DNA from: Ophiodon elongatus
Lineage: Eukaryota; Chordata; Actinopteri; Perciformes; Hexagrammidae
Length of the DNA stretch: 64,000 nt
Reading direction: 5' to 3'
Assembly: GCA_016806645.1 (NCBI GenBank)
Contig: JACSYO010000527.1
Span: forward strand, 2,496,001-2,560,000
Part shown: positions 24,781-37,460 of the stretch, in pieces
Numbering within the stretch: the stretch's first letter is position 1
How the letters are laid out: each line of letters starts with the position of its first letter
Program-made: the position numbers and the translations under genes
Notes under the pieces: model-generated
The model's input: the letters and a program-made list of their open reading frames with translations, nothing else
Told to the model about the DNA's origin: nothing
Databases searched by the model: none

Positions 24781-25226
24781 GACATTTTAGACTACCAACA
24801 TTTTACAATTCACTTTCATGAACTGAAAACGCACAGTGAACGGGTTAAAGTTCTAAGACCAAAACATGGACAACTCCCAGACCGGACAACGCTGTGGTAG
24901 CAGCATCAATCACAAAGTAGTCACACCCTGAAGCATACTCTGCTTTATCATCTATTTTAATCTAAATGGGACCATAATTTACTAAATGAACACCGTGCTT
25001 TATTAAAGAAGACTTGAAACTAGAGATTGAGACCATAAACTCGTGTTTACAATGTTTAATGAGGGAATAAATCAAGTGAAAAGTAGAGTCATTTTCTAAT
25101 AGACTTCTATACAATCTGACATCTTGCAACTAGAAGAGTCGCAAACCAGCCCCTTGATGGCAAGTAGAAAGAATGCAAATTTAATGCACATCCACATTGG
25201 CTTCACTTTTCAGAAACGGAGGTTGC
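24781..25226 (+). repeat. Dispersed ~430-bp repeat, family F1, copy 2
   Basis: Aligns with the copies at 9774 and 40992 through 'ctttcatgaactgaaaacgc', 'gggaccataatttactaaat', 'gaccataaactcgtgtttac', 'tagacttctatacaatctga' and the right end 'ggcttcactttt...cggaggttgca'. Same strand as the other copies; flanks differ. Confidence 0.8.
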
Positions 25227-26436
25227 ATTTTGTAAGAAAAGGATTTTTTTTTTTAGCATTATTATAGTCAAGTATATAGACAAGTGCAAAAGACACTTCT
25301 TTTGTATGTCCAATTTAAAAAAAAAGTGCTTTTGTGGTCTATTTTCTTCTAGCTGCAATTCTCAGAATTTGGATGTCTGTTTGTATTGTTGGCTGTTGTT
25401 TTCTCAACTGATTCAGAGCTGGCATCTTTTGAAAGCATTGCACAAACTCCACCCAGCTGCTCCATCACCACCTGGCCGGGAACCCTTCAACAAGAACTCC
25501 CACACACGTGTGATTGTGTTTGCATCTGTGCAGAGTATCTCTTTATTTCTCTGTGTCTATTGAGCTCTAAAAAAAATCATATACTTGTTTGTGTGTGTGT
25601 TCATGTTAATACATCAAACAATATGCAGATGTGAGCATCAAAACATAGCTTTTTTCCCCTCATGTGAAAGCTAAAAAGCTCATCTTGGATAGATTTCATA
25701 GACTCATCATCCTGCTTGGGGAAAATTGCTGTATAATTTTATCCCATATTGAGACGTCCACAATTATAAAATGTGACTGCTCTTTGGACAAATTGATTGC
25801 TGGCATGAAAACCCACAATTCTTTATTGAGCAGCTATTAAAATGTCCAACATTAGACAATTCTCTGAATATGAACGTTGATTTTTAAAGCATGCGATGAT
25901 CATCATCATCATAACATAATATCTTTATCATCAGTCTTATCGTCTCAAATTTCAAGAAGAAATTCAATAGAACGTTCTCCTCAATGTCGCCCAACATCTG
26001 TTATGGCCAAAATCCTTATTGTCACCATCATCATCATCATCATATCATCATCAGTGAATAATGGAAAACTACCAAATGAGTTGGCCTCTGCCCATTTTTA
26101 AATAAGTCCAAGCACGCTGGCTCGGCTAATAGAGTTCATATAGTGACTTTGCTGTTGTAAACATTACTGTTGCTGCTCTATAAAAAATGTTGTTATATTT
26201 AAAATATAAGTGAATTGTAATCATGTTCTGAATGTATTCTTTTTTAAATAATATATTCAAAAGCAATTGTTTAGTAATGAAAAGAAACCGATTAGAGTAT
26301 TGTTAAAGAACCAAACAGATAAGGAGTATGAATAAGTGTCAGCATCTATAAAAGTAGGATACCCATCTCTACATTTTAGTGTGTTAAACTCTGTCACCTC
26401 CTCCACACACACCCCCTGCTTAGAAGTGATTTCCTA
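25227..26436. other. Intronic, (CAT)n microsatellite, no gene
   Basis: A T-run, short overlapping frames (25306-25634) and an imperfect CAT/ATC repeat at about 26022-26054. The frames lack splice context. Nothing else is recognised. Confidence 0.45.
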
Positions 26437-27385
26437 TACTTCTTAAGAGACAAAGTACTTGGCGTCAGAGCCAGTATTAATCCATCTGTAAATAGCCTAT
26501 CCATGTCCTCTGAGAACACTACAGTTCTAAATTCCTTTAATTCAATCACATTTCCTAAACCCCATCATGTTATCTCTTCTGGAAAGACCTCCACCTGTTC
26601 TCTCAACATTATTCCAAATTAACTCTTCAACGACATTATTGGCTCTAGCATTTCTTTCAATCATCAGTAGCTTCCTGGAAACCAGCCATGTTCCCCAATC
26701 TTTCAAACATGCAGTAGTTCAGCCACTAATACAACAGAATCCAGATCCTTCAGTCCTCAATAATTTACAGACCAAACTCCCCTTTGTTTTTAAAATCCTA
26801 GAAAAAGTAGTTTTAACCAACTGTTGTCGAACCTGGCTCAAAACTGAATTTCTGCAGAATAACTAATGGCCTCCTTCTAGCTGCTGACTCAAGTAACTTT
26901 TTCCTCTTGCTCCTAGATCTAAATGCAGCCTATGGCACCGTTGATCATCCTTTTCTCATTCACAGGTTAAATCATTGGGCAAGGGTCTCTGGTTCTGCCC
27001 TAAACTTGTTTTTGTCATATTTATCCAACTGATCTTTCAGTTTCTCAATTCATCTTCTTCCTCTGCCCCCGTGTCCTTTGGTGTCCCCCATGGTTCGATA
27101 CTTGGCTCAATCCAATTCTCCATGTGTTTGGGTCTGCTATGCCATTTTTATTCAAAAACATTCCTGTTCACGGTTGTGGGCATGATACCTAGATTAACCT
27201 CCCCCTTGAGCCTAATAACTACAACAAACTAACTGACCTCAAAAACTAACTAACTAAATCCTAGATGACTGCAAACTTTTTTCAGCTCAATTAGAATAAA
27301 ACTGAAATAATTGTATTTTGACTACAACCTTTGACCATTATTTCTCCTCGTCTTGGCCCATTGGCCCCCTATTGTAGCGTATAAG
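26437..27385 (+). mobile_element. Degenerate L2-clade LINE, reverse transcriptase region
   Basis: Across several frames the translation follows the endonuclease-RT linker and RT of fish L2-type LINEs. 'YFLRDKVLGVRASINPS' opens at about 26437; 'SHVPQSFKHAVVQPL' and 'LPFVFKILEKVV' lie near 26683-26815; motif A 'LLDLNAAYGTVDH' is near 26910-26950; 'FGVPHGSILGS' (motif B) is near 27072-27110; 'LGPLAPYCSV' ends the block at about 27380. The YADD catalytic box is degraded to a CGHD-like reading (about 27169-27190), the second Asp of motif A is Gly, and several stops and frameshifts are present. It is a dead, 5'-truncated copy. Confidence 0.8.
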
Positions 27386-27725
27386 GGCCATGGTAGGTAA
27401 AAAATAATGATTACAGAGGAAGGAAAAACAACAAAGAAAAGGCAGATCATATGAACTGCTTGTGTTTAATCACAGATTATGATGAATTTTGTCCTTAGAG
27501 TTTGCTGGAGATAGGGATGTCTGGAATATGCTGCTTAGCCTGCTTAACCTGCAACTCCTGCGACCCAAACCCGGATAAGCCGATGAGAATAGATGGATGG
27601 AGGGAAAGTCCATAAGGTCTTATCATATTGACAGAAATCCTGAGTTTTTTTTCTCGAAGATATTAACCCCTCCCCCGGAGCTGTAATTATTGTTTTTGAC
27701 CTGCAATAGCCTTAATACACCATCT
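27386..27725 (+). mobile_element. Insertion inside the LINE, carrying an RTE-type 3' end
   Basis: At 27507-27575 the frame GDRDVWNMLLSLLNLQLLRP matches the C-terminus of fish RTE (Rex3-like) reverse transcriptases ('GEREVWASLLRLLPPRDP'). It is followed by cccggataagccgatgagaatagatggatgg, the characteristic 3' end with a GATG-like tail (to about 27608). It sits exactly between two segments of the L2 protein (ending LGPLAPYCSV, resuming VKAHSKNL). The inserted DNA is longer than the recognisable RTE part; the rest (27386-27495, 27609-27725) is unidentified. Confidence 0.6.
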
Positions 27726-27800
27726 TAGCCTCCTTTTGTTAAAGCACATTCAAAAAATCTTTGAGTTGTATTCGATTCATATCATTCCATTTTAATCATT
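27726..27800 (+). mobile_element. L2-type LINE, continuation after the nested insertion
   Basis: Reads PPFVKAHSKNL-stop-VVFDS, the segment (KNLGVVFDS) that follows 'GPLAPYC' in L2-type LINE proteins, in the same orientation as the upstream block. Similarity fades after about 27800, where the copy seems truncated or too diverged to follow. Confidence 0.6.
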
Positions 27801-28017
27801 GCAGCTTGTATTTTGGTAACAACAGTCCTGTTTATACCGTCTCCAATTAGCAACAGATTTGATTTTAAATTCCACATCACTTTGATCAACTGTGTTGTGT
27901 GTAAAGTGCCAATTGAAGTTGTATTGAGTTGACATTTCAATAATATTTTTTAATTCAACACAGAGGTACATGTGGATATTTTACTCAAACTGGACTTTGT
28001 AATCTTTATCTTCTCAT

Positions 28018-28846
28018 ATGACAAGACTGAACTACTTTTCCTTCAGGGAAAGGTTCTCCTACCAACGACCTGACTATCACCTTCGACAACTCCGTGTTAG
28101 CCCCAACCCTGACTGCTATGAACCTCGGTGTGACACTCGACAGTCAACTCTCCCTCACTGCCAACATTACTGCAACAACACGCTCCTGTCGGTACATGCT
28201 GCACAACATCTGGAGAATACGTCCCCTTTTCACCCAGAAGGTGGCACAGGTTCTGGTCCAGGCTCTGGTCATCTCACGCCTAAACCACTGTAACTCCCTC
28301 CTAGCAGGTCTACCTGCTAGTGCCATCCGACCTCTGCAGCTCATCCAGAATGCGGCAGCTCGACTGGTCTTTAACCTAAATTCACCCACACTACTCCGCT
28401 CCTCCGCTCCCTTCACTGGTTGGACTGCTGCTCGCATCCATTTCAAAACATTGGTACTTGCGTACCGTGCTGCGAACAGATCGGGTCCAGTCTGCATCCA
28501 GGACATGGTCAAACCTTACACCCCAGCCCGTTCACTCCGCTCTGCATCTGCCAATCGGCTTGTAGCTCCATCACTGCAAGCTAAACACTCAACAAAATCA
28601 CCACCATCTCTACATCTTCCGCCGCAAACTATAAACACATCTCTTCCGACTATACCTGGAATAAAAAAAAAAAAAAAAAAAAGCACTTAAGTAGCACTTA
28701 AATGGCACTTACTTATAGCACTTTGTAGTTTGGCTTTCTTGAGGAAATTATACTTTCTTGATTCTTGTTGTTCATGGTTGAATGCACTTATTGTAAATCG
28801 CTTCAGATAAAAGCGTAAAAAAGCTAAATTAAATGTAATGCAATAT
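28018..28846 (+). mobile_element. Second L2-clade LINE: C-terminal region and 3' UTR
   Basis: From about 28025 the translation follows a different L2-type element. It reads KTELLFLQGKG, then LGVTLDSQLSLTANITATTR, ALVISRLNHCNSLLAGLPAS, IQNAAARLVFNL and DMVKPYTPARSLRSASANRL, and ends in the frameshifted KTHLFRLYLE reading (about 28627-28660). An A20 run (28663-28682) and a 3' UTR follow ('tatagcactttgtagtttgg'), with the typical tail 'cgcttcagataaaagcg' and 'aaatgtaatg' to about 28846. A frameshift near 28050 and others near the C-terminus make it non-functional; the frame from 28094 stays open to 28690. It is 5'-truncated, as usual for LINEs. Confidence 0.8.
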
Positions 28847-29368
28847 GTACCTGAAGCAACACGCCTGCCCTTGTGTTTTTTTAATGGAGGGCTATTTTCA
28901 GTCTGAAGGCGGCTTACCGGTGACTATAGGCTGCCTTTGTGGAGAATCTTTGGGGGCCTCATTTTTTGTAATATTTGTGATGTTATCTTAACCTGTTACT
29001 GTATAAAACTTTATTATCGGTGTCTTTATCTTTGCATCACTTTAAACCAACGAGCAGAGCCGCCTTTTACTGACTGTATCTTGTCCGGTATTCTTCTGTC
29101 ACCATTGCAAGCTGGTAAAACTCTCCATTGACAGTAAACACACCATGTGTTTTTGTGCTTAGAGCTGGACACCGAACATATGGCATGATGGGTAGGGTGT
29201 TTGTTATTTTTGAAGTAGAGCTACAGCCCGGGGGTAGAGTGAATGAGGGGAAGTAAAGCGTCTCGAGAGCCCATTTGGCATAAAATGCTTTACTCTCTTT
29301 GCTTTGTCTTGTTCTCCCTCCTGCTGCAATCTCTTTCTATTGCTATTTCTCTTCATCTAATATATGTT
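28847..29368. other. Intronic, nothing recognised
   Basis: About 500 bases between the LINE cluster and the Harbinger element, without splice-supported frames or repeats. Confidence 0.5.
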
Positions 29369-30327
29369 CAGGGGTCTCATTTGTGCGTAGGATCCATACC
29401 TAAAGTGTATGTGCGCACAGAAAAGTAAATAATTAGATTTCTTTTTAACCGTGCGTACCCACACCTGCAGGCAATGTTCCCTTTTTGAATCACAGTCCCA
29501 CTGGAAATGTGCGCACATGGATCAGCCTGATATCGCTCTCTACGCCCACATCCAACTGTAAATGGTCGATACAAAGCACCTCACGAATGTTGAAACATAG
29601 AAATGAGCCTGCTGATAAATGGTTCTTTATTGTAAATCATGGAAGGAACCAAGAGGAAGACCAAGAAAACAAATCTTTCTGACACAGAAATCAAGGCACT
29701 TGTGAGTGAAGCGGAGGTTAGAAAACACATATTGTTTGGTGGGCACAGCAGAGGTGTTACAAATGAAAGAAAATGCAGCGAATGGCAACATGTTCATCAA
29801 ACAGGATAGTACCTGAAATTGAAAAAAAGGTGGGCAGATCTAAAGGTGGAGGCAAAAATAGAATAATTATATCCCACCATCAGATCAGCTTGGTCTCCCT
29901 CCTATGGGAACAAATACAGATGCTTGGGCCTTCTGTGTCTTACTGACACACAAGGCTGCCTTTTTCATCTCTATTAGATGAAACAGACTTTCAGCTAACT
30001 TCAATCTGAACCCATCCGCATCATTATTAGTCACTTTCAACGGATGTAGTATATAAAGAGGGAGAACGTCTGTTTAGGGGTGGGAGGGAGGACTCGGTGG
30101 ATGGTTCAAACTACCTCACTTAATCTATAAGTAATGTGTGATATGACATGAAGGGAAATGTGTGAGAGGCATCATTATATGTATAATGATTCAATCTACA
30201 TTCTGGCTTCAATTCACCACCTCACCATCTGCGTTGCCAAATTTCCACTGTCTCCAAAATGTGTGTACGCATGAGTTAGCAATTCTGTCGTTTTGTGCAT
30301 ATGCAACAGTTATAAATAAAGCCCCAG
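29369..30327 (+). mobile_element. PIF/Harbinger-type DNA transposon, internally deleted
   Basis: The element spans 29372-30324, flanked by CAG (29369-29371 and 30325-30327), the 3-bp duplication type of Harbinger. The joined empty site reads CAGGTC, matching the CWGGTC core reported for zebrafish Harbinger. Ends are imperfect inverted repeats: GGGTCTCATTT left and, on the reverse complement, GGGCTTTATTT right, both close to the common fish 'GGGGCCTCATTTATAAA' terminus followed by tgcgtacgcaca-like sequence. Inside lies the Myb/SANT-like gene relic at 29640; no DDE transposase is visible, so it can move only in trans, if at all. Confidence 0.75.
29640..29873 (+). pseudogene. Myb/SANT-like DNA-binding protein relic of the Harbinger element
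   Basis: From the ATG at 29640 the frame reads a basic start (MEGTKRKTKKTNLSDTEIKA), then LVSEAEVRKHILFG and GVTNERKCSEWQHV, and stops at a TAG at 29808-29810. A shifted frame continues at 29811 with YLKLKKRWADLKVEAK. This is the layout of the Myb/SANT-like (trihelix) proteins encoded by Harbinger transposons, which bind transposon ends and help import the transposase into the nucleus. The central helix between HVHQTG and YLKLKKRW is deleted and frameshifted, and only about 75 residues of the domain remain. Host domesticated genes of this type exist, but the lesions here argue for a dead copy. Confidence 0.7.
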
Positions 30328-31274
30328 GTCATTAAGACTCCCTCAGGATGTCTATATTTCTTCCTGGTTATCTTCTCTTCCTCTAACAGCAACCACAAAG
30401 ATGCATTTTCTTTCATGCTAGTTTCTTTGAACACCAAAAGAAAAACGGATAGTAGATATTAATTTAATAAAACGTTCTCCCTGTTTGCCTTCTTGTTTGA
30501 AACCATTGTCTCAAACTTCTTCTCTCATCCATAGCCAGCCCAAACACCCTTATTGATTAGAAAGAGACGTTCCTGATTGAAGCAGCAGTGCTGTTCTTGT
30601 TCTGGAAAGCTCTCTCTGAGCTGTCGAGGCTCCAGTCGATGGCTCTGCCAGCCGAAGCAGCTTCCTCCCCTCCTCCGGTGCCAGACGTATTGTTGGAGAA
30701 CTTTACTATGTAAATTATTTGGTCGGTTTGGTTCAGTTCAGTCGTTTGGCCTGATGAATAGCTTCAGGGTGTTAGATTAGTCCCAGTGAATCACCAGAAC
30801 AATTTTTTTCATTGCTTAACGCAGCTCAAACCGCTATATGTTTTAAATATTAATCTAAAGGGGTGTGATTTTGCATGTTTTATCGGTATATGTTTCTTAC
30901 TATATATTTATGAGCAATATATTTTAAATGTAAGATTTAAAGACCTATTTCTACCATCCTGGAAGCTACTGATTTGCATTCATTGGACTAATGTTGAACT
31001 ATTGCAGAAATGTGCTTATGATCACTCATGAACATTCAGTTGCATTCATTTCATTTGTCAATTCATTCATTTTTGGTGGTCAAACTTGGTGGTGAGCAGA
31101 GACTGCTTTGAACTTCTCATTTCTTTGCTGTTGCATTCAAACAAACGCCGAAATCTGACATTATTTGCCTGCTGAAAGTTGCGTTTATGTCCCTGGAATA
31201 TAGTAATATGTAATATATAATAATCATGTGGCTTTGGCATTTTCTTTAATTTAATTAAAATTATTGTCGTTAGA
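30328..31274. other. Intronic, no gene recognised
   Basis: Short frames only (for example 30577-30780, 30786-31031). No splice-supported exon; AT-rich right half. Confidence 0.45.
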
Positions 31275-31303
31275 GGGTGTCCGTATACTTTTGGTCTATG
31301 TAT
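31275..31303 (-). mobile_element. Tc1/mariner-like terminal fragment
   Basis: On the minus strand 'catagaccaaaagtatacgg' followed by acaccctc matches the 'ggccaaaagtatgtggacacc' terminus seen in many fish Tc1-like elements and in the fragment at 58850. No partner end or transposase was found nearby. Confidence 0.4.
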
Positions 31304-34300
31304 GCATGTAGTGTAAGTGGCGTTAGCATTGTATAACATGTAGGTGTCCAGACAGAACCAAACACCCCCTTGTCTTCACCTTGTCTAATGTTTTTGTACC
31401 TCTGGACACCTTGCTGTGTATTATTATCTTTGCTTAACCATTGTTATGGAGGCACTCCAAACGTTCTGTCCTTCAGTAAGAAGCCTTGAATGTGACTCAT
31501 ATTCTTCTGCTGTTGGTAATACCCTCAGGTGGTATTTACTGCAGCAATGGCACTGACTCAGTCAGGGTCAGCTCCGTTCTAAGTCCTCACTGAATGCACT
31601 CACAGTACCAAAAAAAGCGCTTTAAAGTCATTCAGCAAATGGCTCGTCGCGCCGCGCTAAAAGCCAGACAGAAAGAGTTTATCCTCCTCTGACACTACTT
31701 AAACATTCAGCTCTGTGAAAGTTGCTTTCAGACGGTTATATCTTCTGTATGGCTTTGTGTGGCTAAAAGCATCGACCAAATGTGAAACGCGATGCGACCC
31801 TGGACCCATTTCCACCAGCGATCTGAGCACGAGCTCCCTGGTGTCTGCCGCGCCGACTGGATTCCTGTAGACCTCATAAATAACACACATGAATTCTTAT
31901 ACAGAGTGGTGTTTTCCTTTTAAGTGAAGCAGATGGGTGTCATTGAGGTGAGTGCAGGTTCATGAAAGCCAGTCAGCATCCTGGTTCTCATTACATCGCG
32001 ATGCGGCACCTTAAAACCCCATTTGTCGCTGCAGGGATGGACAAGATGAGCAGGGTACAGCCGAGGCGAGGCAGGAGACTGAAAAACAATCTGTTTGTGT
32101 CTGAGTTGGTGCTCGGAGGGAGATCACTGTCTGAGGATCAGATTTAGAGTCATGCTGGTTTGTAAAGTAAAACATATGTATGAAGATTTTATTACTTTGG
32201 TGATTATGTTTGTTGTTGGAAATTTGTGAGAAGGTGTTGGAGCTTCTAACTTTGAATTATCCAGGAAATGTTGGAGTACCTTGGCCCCTGTAGATCAGTA
32301 TTAAAGTATTCAGCAGTAGTGAAACAGTTGTCTATATGGTACAATGAGAGCAGCTAATGTTTGCATAGCCTGACATTGGCAAACAAAAACATGGGTGCAA
32401 ATTAATCAACAAATTGTTCATCTTCGATTCCCGAGGGACTTTATGCCTCTGAACACAATTGGACAGACCTACAAGCAATCGGAGCAACAGAACATGTGAT
32501 ATAAGAGAAATATAAACAGACTTTAGTGTGTAAAGACGAGCTGTGATGATATAGCGTCGATATGTCTTTTTTGCCATCAGAATTTGAAGATTAAATTTGT
32601 GTTTACTTAACTCTGGAAACGCCAGACCAAATCACAAATGGGATCGCGGCCTCAACAGAAAGTTCGACATCAGCTGCAGCCATCTTGGTTGTTTTCAAAA
32701 ATGTCTCGACCGTGCTCCTTTTTACAGTCATTGTCTCAAACATGCCCAATTTTCAAACAGTTGTGATTGGTCCTTCAGATCTCAAATTGCTGGAAATTTG
32801 TCCAAAGGGGACGGGGACCAGACCCGTCTGCCAGAGCAAATAAAACATGAGATGGTGGATTAGTTTGGTTCCCAGGCAAATGGTTGCAATAGTCAGTGGA
32901 TTTGAATGCATGAAGGGGCATGGCTATGGATAAAATGGAGTGTTGTATTGCTCTTTAACAGATTTTTTTCATACCTGCAAATTGCTAACTACTGTCGTCA
33001 GAACTTTTGTTTTTTAGTAGATCATTCTCAAAATGTTGAGAATATGAAACCTTCAGTAATGCAGAATAATAAAAGGTACCCATCATAACTGCTAATACAT
33101 GTTAACGCCCACCATGTTCGATGCTGTATGCCATAAAACCAAAACAATGAGCTCTGTAGAGCTGCGGAGTCAGAAATTAGTCTCTGTGGGTTCATCACTG
33201 CAAGCAACCCTTCATATTACTCTAATAGCCATTCGATTCATCGTTAATATGAAAGTTATTGATAATTGGAGCTTTAAAATGTAATTGATCTAACACTAAC
33301 CATGAGTTCTCTAAGAAGTCGGACTGAAAAAATGGCATGCATGAAGCAAGTTATGAACGACAGACTGTCGCCACATCGAACCCAAAGCAGCTTGAGTGGC
33401 ATCTTCAGGAAAGCCAGAGGCTGAAAGTTTAAATATGCTTTAAATGTATCTCGTCCTGAAGTAACACAACACATTTCTCACATTTCTGGTGATCCAGGCT
33501 GAGAAACTTGAAGGGTCTGGCTTCCCGGATAAGCCAATCATTTTCTTATTTTTCTGGGGCTCCCAAGCTGAAAGAGTGAGCGGAATCAGCTGTAACCTAA
33601 GTCAAAGTACGCCGCGGGAGTTTGTGTGTCAGTTACACAAAATGAAGAGCTCTGCAGCTCTGACAGCGCTTGCCTCCCAGCCTTGAATGAATCAGGGTTT
33701 GGTATTTTTTTTGCAGAGGAGGGTGTTGCTGTGAAATGTTGCTGTGAAAGCCACACTCGCTGAACTAAAAACTAAACAAAGAGATTCATGATAAAGGGCT
33801 AAGAAAACAGCCCTTATCTTGAGCTATTGCTAAAATAACATAACGTTGAAAAAAACAAAACAGTCTGCTATCCAAAATAAAAGCCCAGCTGTGATTCATA
33901 TGAATGAGCTGTTACTTTTCATAATAGTCACCATTTTCATTTTCTTCATAAATGGGCACCGTTTTACTTTTTGTTTTACCTTATCAAAACAGCAATTTAA
34001 TATTTATTTTTACACATAATATTATCTTCTTGGCCATGGGCTCCAGTCCAAACAGGGCCTTTGCTAATAAGTAAGCTATGATGCTCTCAAGATAGGTCTG
34101 TTAATTACTAACCTTGTTGAAACCAAAGAAACATGCCTTGCACTTGTAATAGGGCGAGGTCATTTATTATCAATCAAACAAAAAAGTAAGGATATATTTT
34201 ACAGCTCATGAATTCAGCTTTTCATTTGAGAGAGGAAGAATGCTGTTACGTCTTTCAAAACGTACGCAGTCTCACGTTGAGAAGACCATACTGCCAGGTC

Positions 34301-37300
34301 ATAATAGTCTGAAGTTATAACCTATTGAATGATTTAGTCGGTATTCAACAGTTGGCGACGTCAATGCGTCAAGAAATGTAGCAATGCACAAGGAAAGGTA
34401 CATACAATGTATGTAATCAATGCAAGTTTCAAAATATTCAAACATTCAGCCTTGCATAGTTGTATGAGGACAGAAATGGACTCGACATGTTTGAATGGCC
34501 TCAAGGATACACACAACGCATTTTATTGAGAAACAGGAAATGTAGAAAAAATAACTTTGTTTACAACAACAAAACTCCACAGGGTGTCTTTAAGTGCTGA
34601 TTCATCATTCAAGAGCAGCTGTTCTGTGATGTGTCTGCATCGTAATCACTTCATCTATCATTAAAAAAATAAGTGTTAAAGTAATTTTTACTTCATGTCA
34701 TCTTTTTTGCTTTTGTAAGGTTGCAGGAGCTTACATTTTTTGGTTGTCTCAAATTCAGGCATGCAGTTGACACGGCAACCACTGTTTGCATTGTGGCCAA
34801 CATGAGGTCAAATCATCTATATTAATATTTATGTACAAGGACTTGTATCTTTTGGAGCTCCAAAAAACCTTTAACTAACCTTGCTGCTCCATTTTCTTCT
34901 TCTCTTTCTATCCAAATTCTGTTGTGATGGTTCTAGTTCAGTCAAGGGTCCTAATTACATTATAATAAAGGGTTTTTCTTCATTGGTTAATTCTGCTGTC
35001 AGATTGAAGGTTATAGTAGAAGGTGAATCATTTGTTCTCTCTCCTAATAAATTCCAGAGTCCACTTTATGCCACCTGTGCATGCACCAGTGCACTTTGGC
35101 AGCGGTTCAAAGTGTCTGGAATTCGTTCGGAGTCCTAAAAAAAGTCCAACAACTAACGATGCAACACATAATTTCAGATGAGAATAGACAAATCACTGCC
35201 TGCAGTTGTTTTTGTCTGTGCGATTCTGATGAAAACAGAAACGGAGAGACAGAGACGACAAAGGAGAGGAGAGGAGGTATCAGTGGGTGGATTTTGTGAT
35301 CCACAGCCAGAAGGGCGATGTGTGGGAGGGGAGGGGGGCGGGGTCTTCCAATAGGACGCCAGCTGGCATTTTCTAAAACAAATATATCCTCAGGGTTAGG
35401 GTTAAGGGTTATGCATTTAGTTAACACCCTCACAGAGGCACTGTCCGTATTATTTGGGTTTTCAATTTTAAAAGAAAAATCTGGGAAATATATGTCTGTC
35501 TTGAAAATAAAAAAAGTGAAGAATAATCGGCCCAAAACTCATCATTTATTGAAACTCACTAGCAACATGAGAGCCATGTCTTGTTCTCAGAGGAGATCTG
35601 GAGTTCATATCCGTAGTTTAGTGATCTGAGAGGTGCTTGTTTGACATGACATAGAAATCTTTTCACACAGATCTGCTTCATTTAATAAAGGTTCATACAT
35701 TTTTTGGGGGAAAGGGGGTATAACCTAAAGATATCACCATTAATCTAAGTTGGCTATTGATGCTGTTAAATCTTCAATTGCAAAACATCTTTTTTGTTAT
35801 TTGACCCCCTCCCGTTGCAGTCATTGGTCGCCGTGCAGTGGCAAGACGTTTTTTTTCATATGGAACCATTTCTTCTTTATTGCAGTGACAGTACGGCCCT
35901 CAGGTGACATGGCGTCAACAGCACTCATTATTTTGTCTCCATTCCTTCAGCTGACGCTGTTAGAAATTATAGACTTTCCTTTATGGTCTCTGAAAGCAAG
36001 ACTTCAATATAGGACATATGGGGCGAGACGTATAGCCTTATATGGTATCGCGGGCGTTAATTGTGTCAGTTTACAAGTCTGAACACGCGCTCATTCATGC
36101 GCAGGTGGTGTTTACGCTGTTCGTTCACACAGTTGTCTGAGGTTAGGAGCGTTTGCTGAATCTGATGTGGCACACTCGTACAAGCCCACCGTATGGAAAG
36201 AAGTAAGAATTAATAAGAATTTGTAAAGGTTTGCTGTTCATCTGATTTCACCTTATCAAAGACACATTGTTTATCATCACAAACCTGTTTGGTCAATGCT
36301 ATCGACGAATCGATACTGGATTTTCAAGGCTGATACTTTGAGTATGTCTGACCAGTATTTGAGAGTATCAGTTTGGCTGATTGTCATGTGAGTGAAAAAT
36401 GGACTCAAACGGTTATTTAAAGAATTAAAAAATAAGAGCTAGAGAGAGCTCAAAACCTGCTTACTTTCTTACCTCCACACACTTGGCCAATCACGACCTG
36501 AAGTGGGCGTGAATATCGAAAAGGAATTGTGAAAATTGTATAGGATGCAGTTCCCCTAGACATTCTCTTCTGCTTATTGTTTCTTGCTTTACGGGAATAA
36601 GTGCAACTTCCTGTTTCCATGAATAGCAGTTTCTCCAATGTCCATTTAAGGAAAATGCACATAAATCCACTCAAAATCATGTAAAAAAAAAACAATCGCA
36701 CAATCATCCAATTTAAAAAAATGTTGTGAATATCAAAATGAATCCAGTTGTGCTGTCTGCACATCTATGGTAACACTGCAAATGGGAACAGCTAGCAGAC
36801 GACACAGCGTGAGTTTTCATGGTTTATTTGTGTCTTATTCTGACGATACCATGTGGCAGCTCAGACATGTAGTGACTTTACTATCAGCCTGTAAGCGATG
36901 GGAGTGATGCCCAAAATCACAGCAAACCGGTGAGACGAAAGGTCTTTCCACTTTATCCTCTAATTTCTCTGTCTTTCCCGCAGTTTACCTGACATTTTAT
37001 TGATTTCATGCACCTCTCTGTACTCCCCAACCCTGCTGTAAACCTGTAAGCCCGTCTGTTGCTCTGTGTGGATCAGATTTTTTTTCTTCTCCTTCTTAAG
37101 CATGTGCAGGGAAACTGTGAGGTGCCAACCTCTCTGCACCATTGCCTCCGAGGCATATTCCTGCACATTTATCATACTTGCCGGATAAAGTGACTCTGAT
37201 TTAGATCTCCCCCACTTTCCTCTTTCTTCCTCTCAGCTTTTCACACAGAAATGGCTTATTCTCATCCGCCCCACCCGCCCCAAAAGTGATGCATTTATCT

Positions 37301-37460
37301 CAAGGTGGCCAAGCTTTCTGCTCTGCGTATAGCTTCTTGTCAGCTGTTTTCTCTTTGCCCACGCCGACTCCGTCTGACCCGCTTATCCAGCACAATACAT
37401 AGACGCTGCAGCCTGGGAGCAAACTGTTCCCGGCCCGGCTGAAATCCATCACGCCACCTG
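31304..37460. other. Intronic, no gene recognised
   Basis: Six kilobases of mostly AT-rich sequence. Frames examined and not supported: 31699-31890 (-), 31962-32147 (+), 32597-32863 (+), 35107-35535 (-), 35750-36082 (+), 36450-36764 (-). None has a recognised domain plus acceptable splice sites. Short homopolymers occur, but no long microsatellite or identifiable transposon. Confidence 0.4.

Noticed and set aside
28144..28512. 122-codon minus-strand frame.
   Set aside because: It is the antisense shadow of the L2-type LINE C-terminal coding region.
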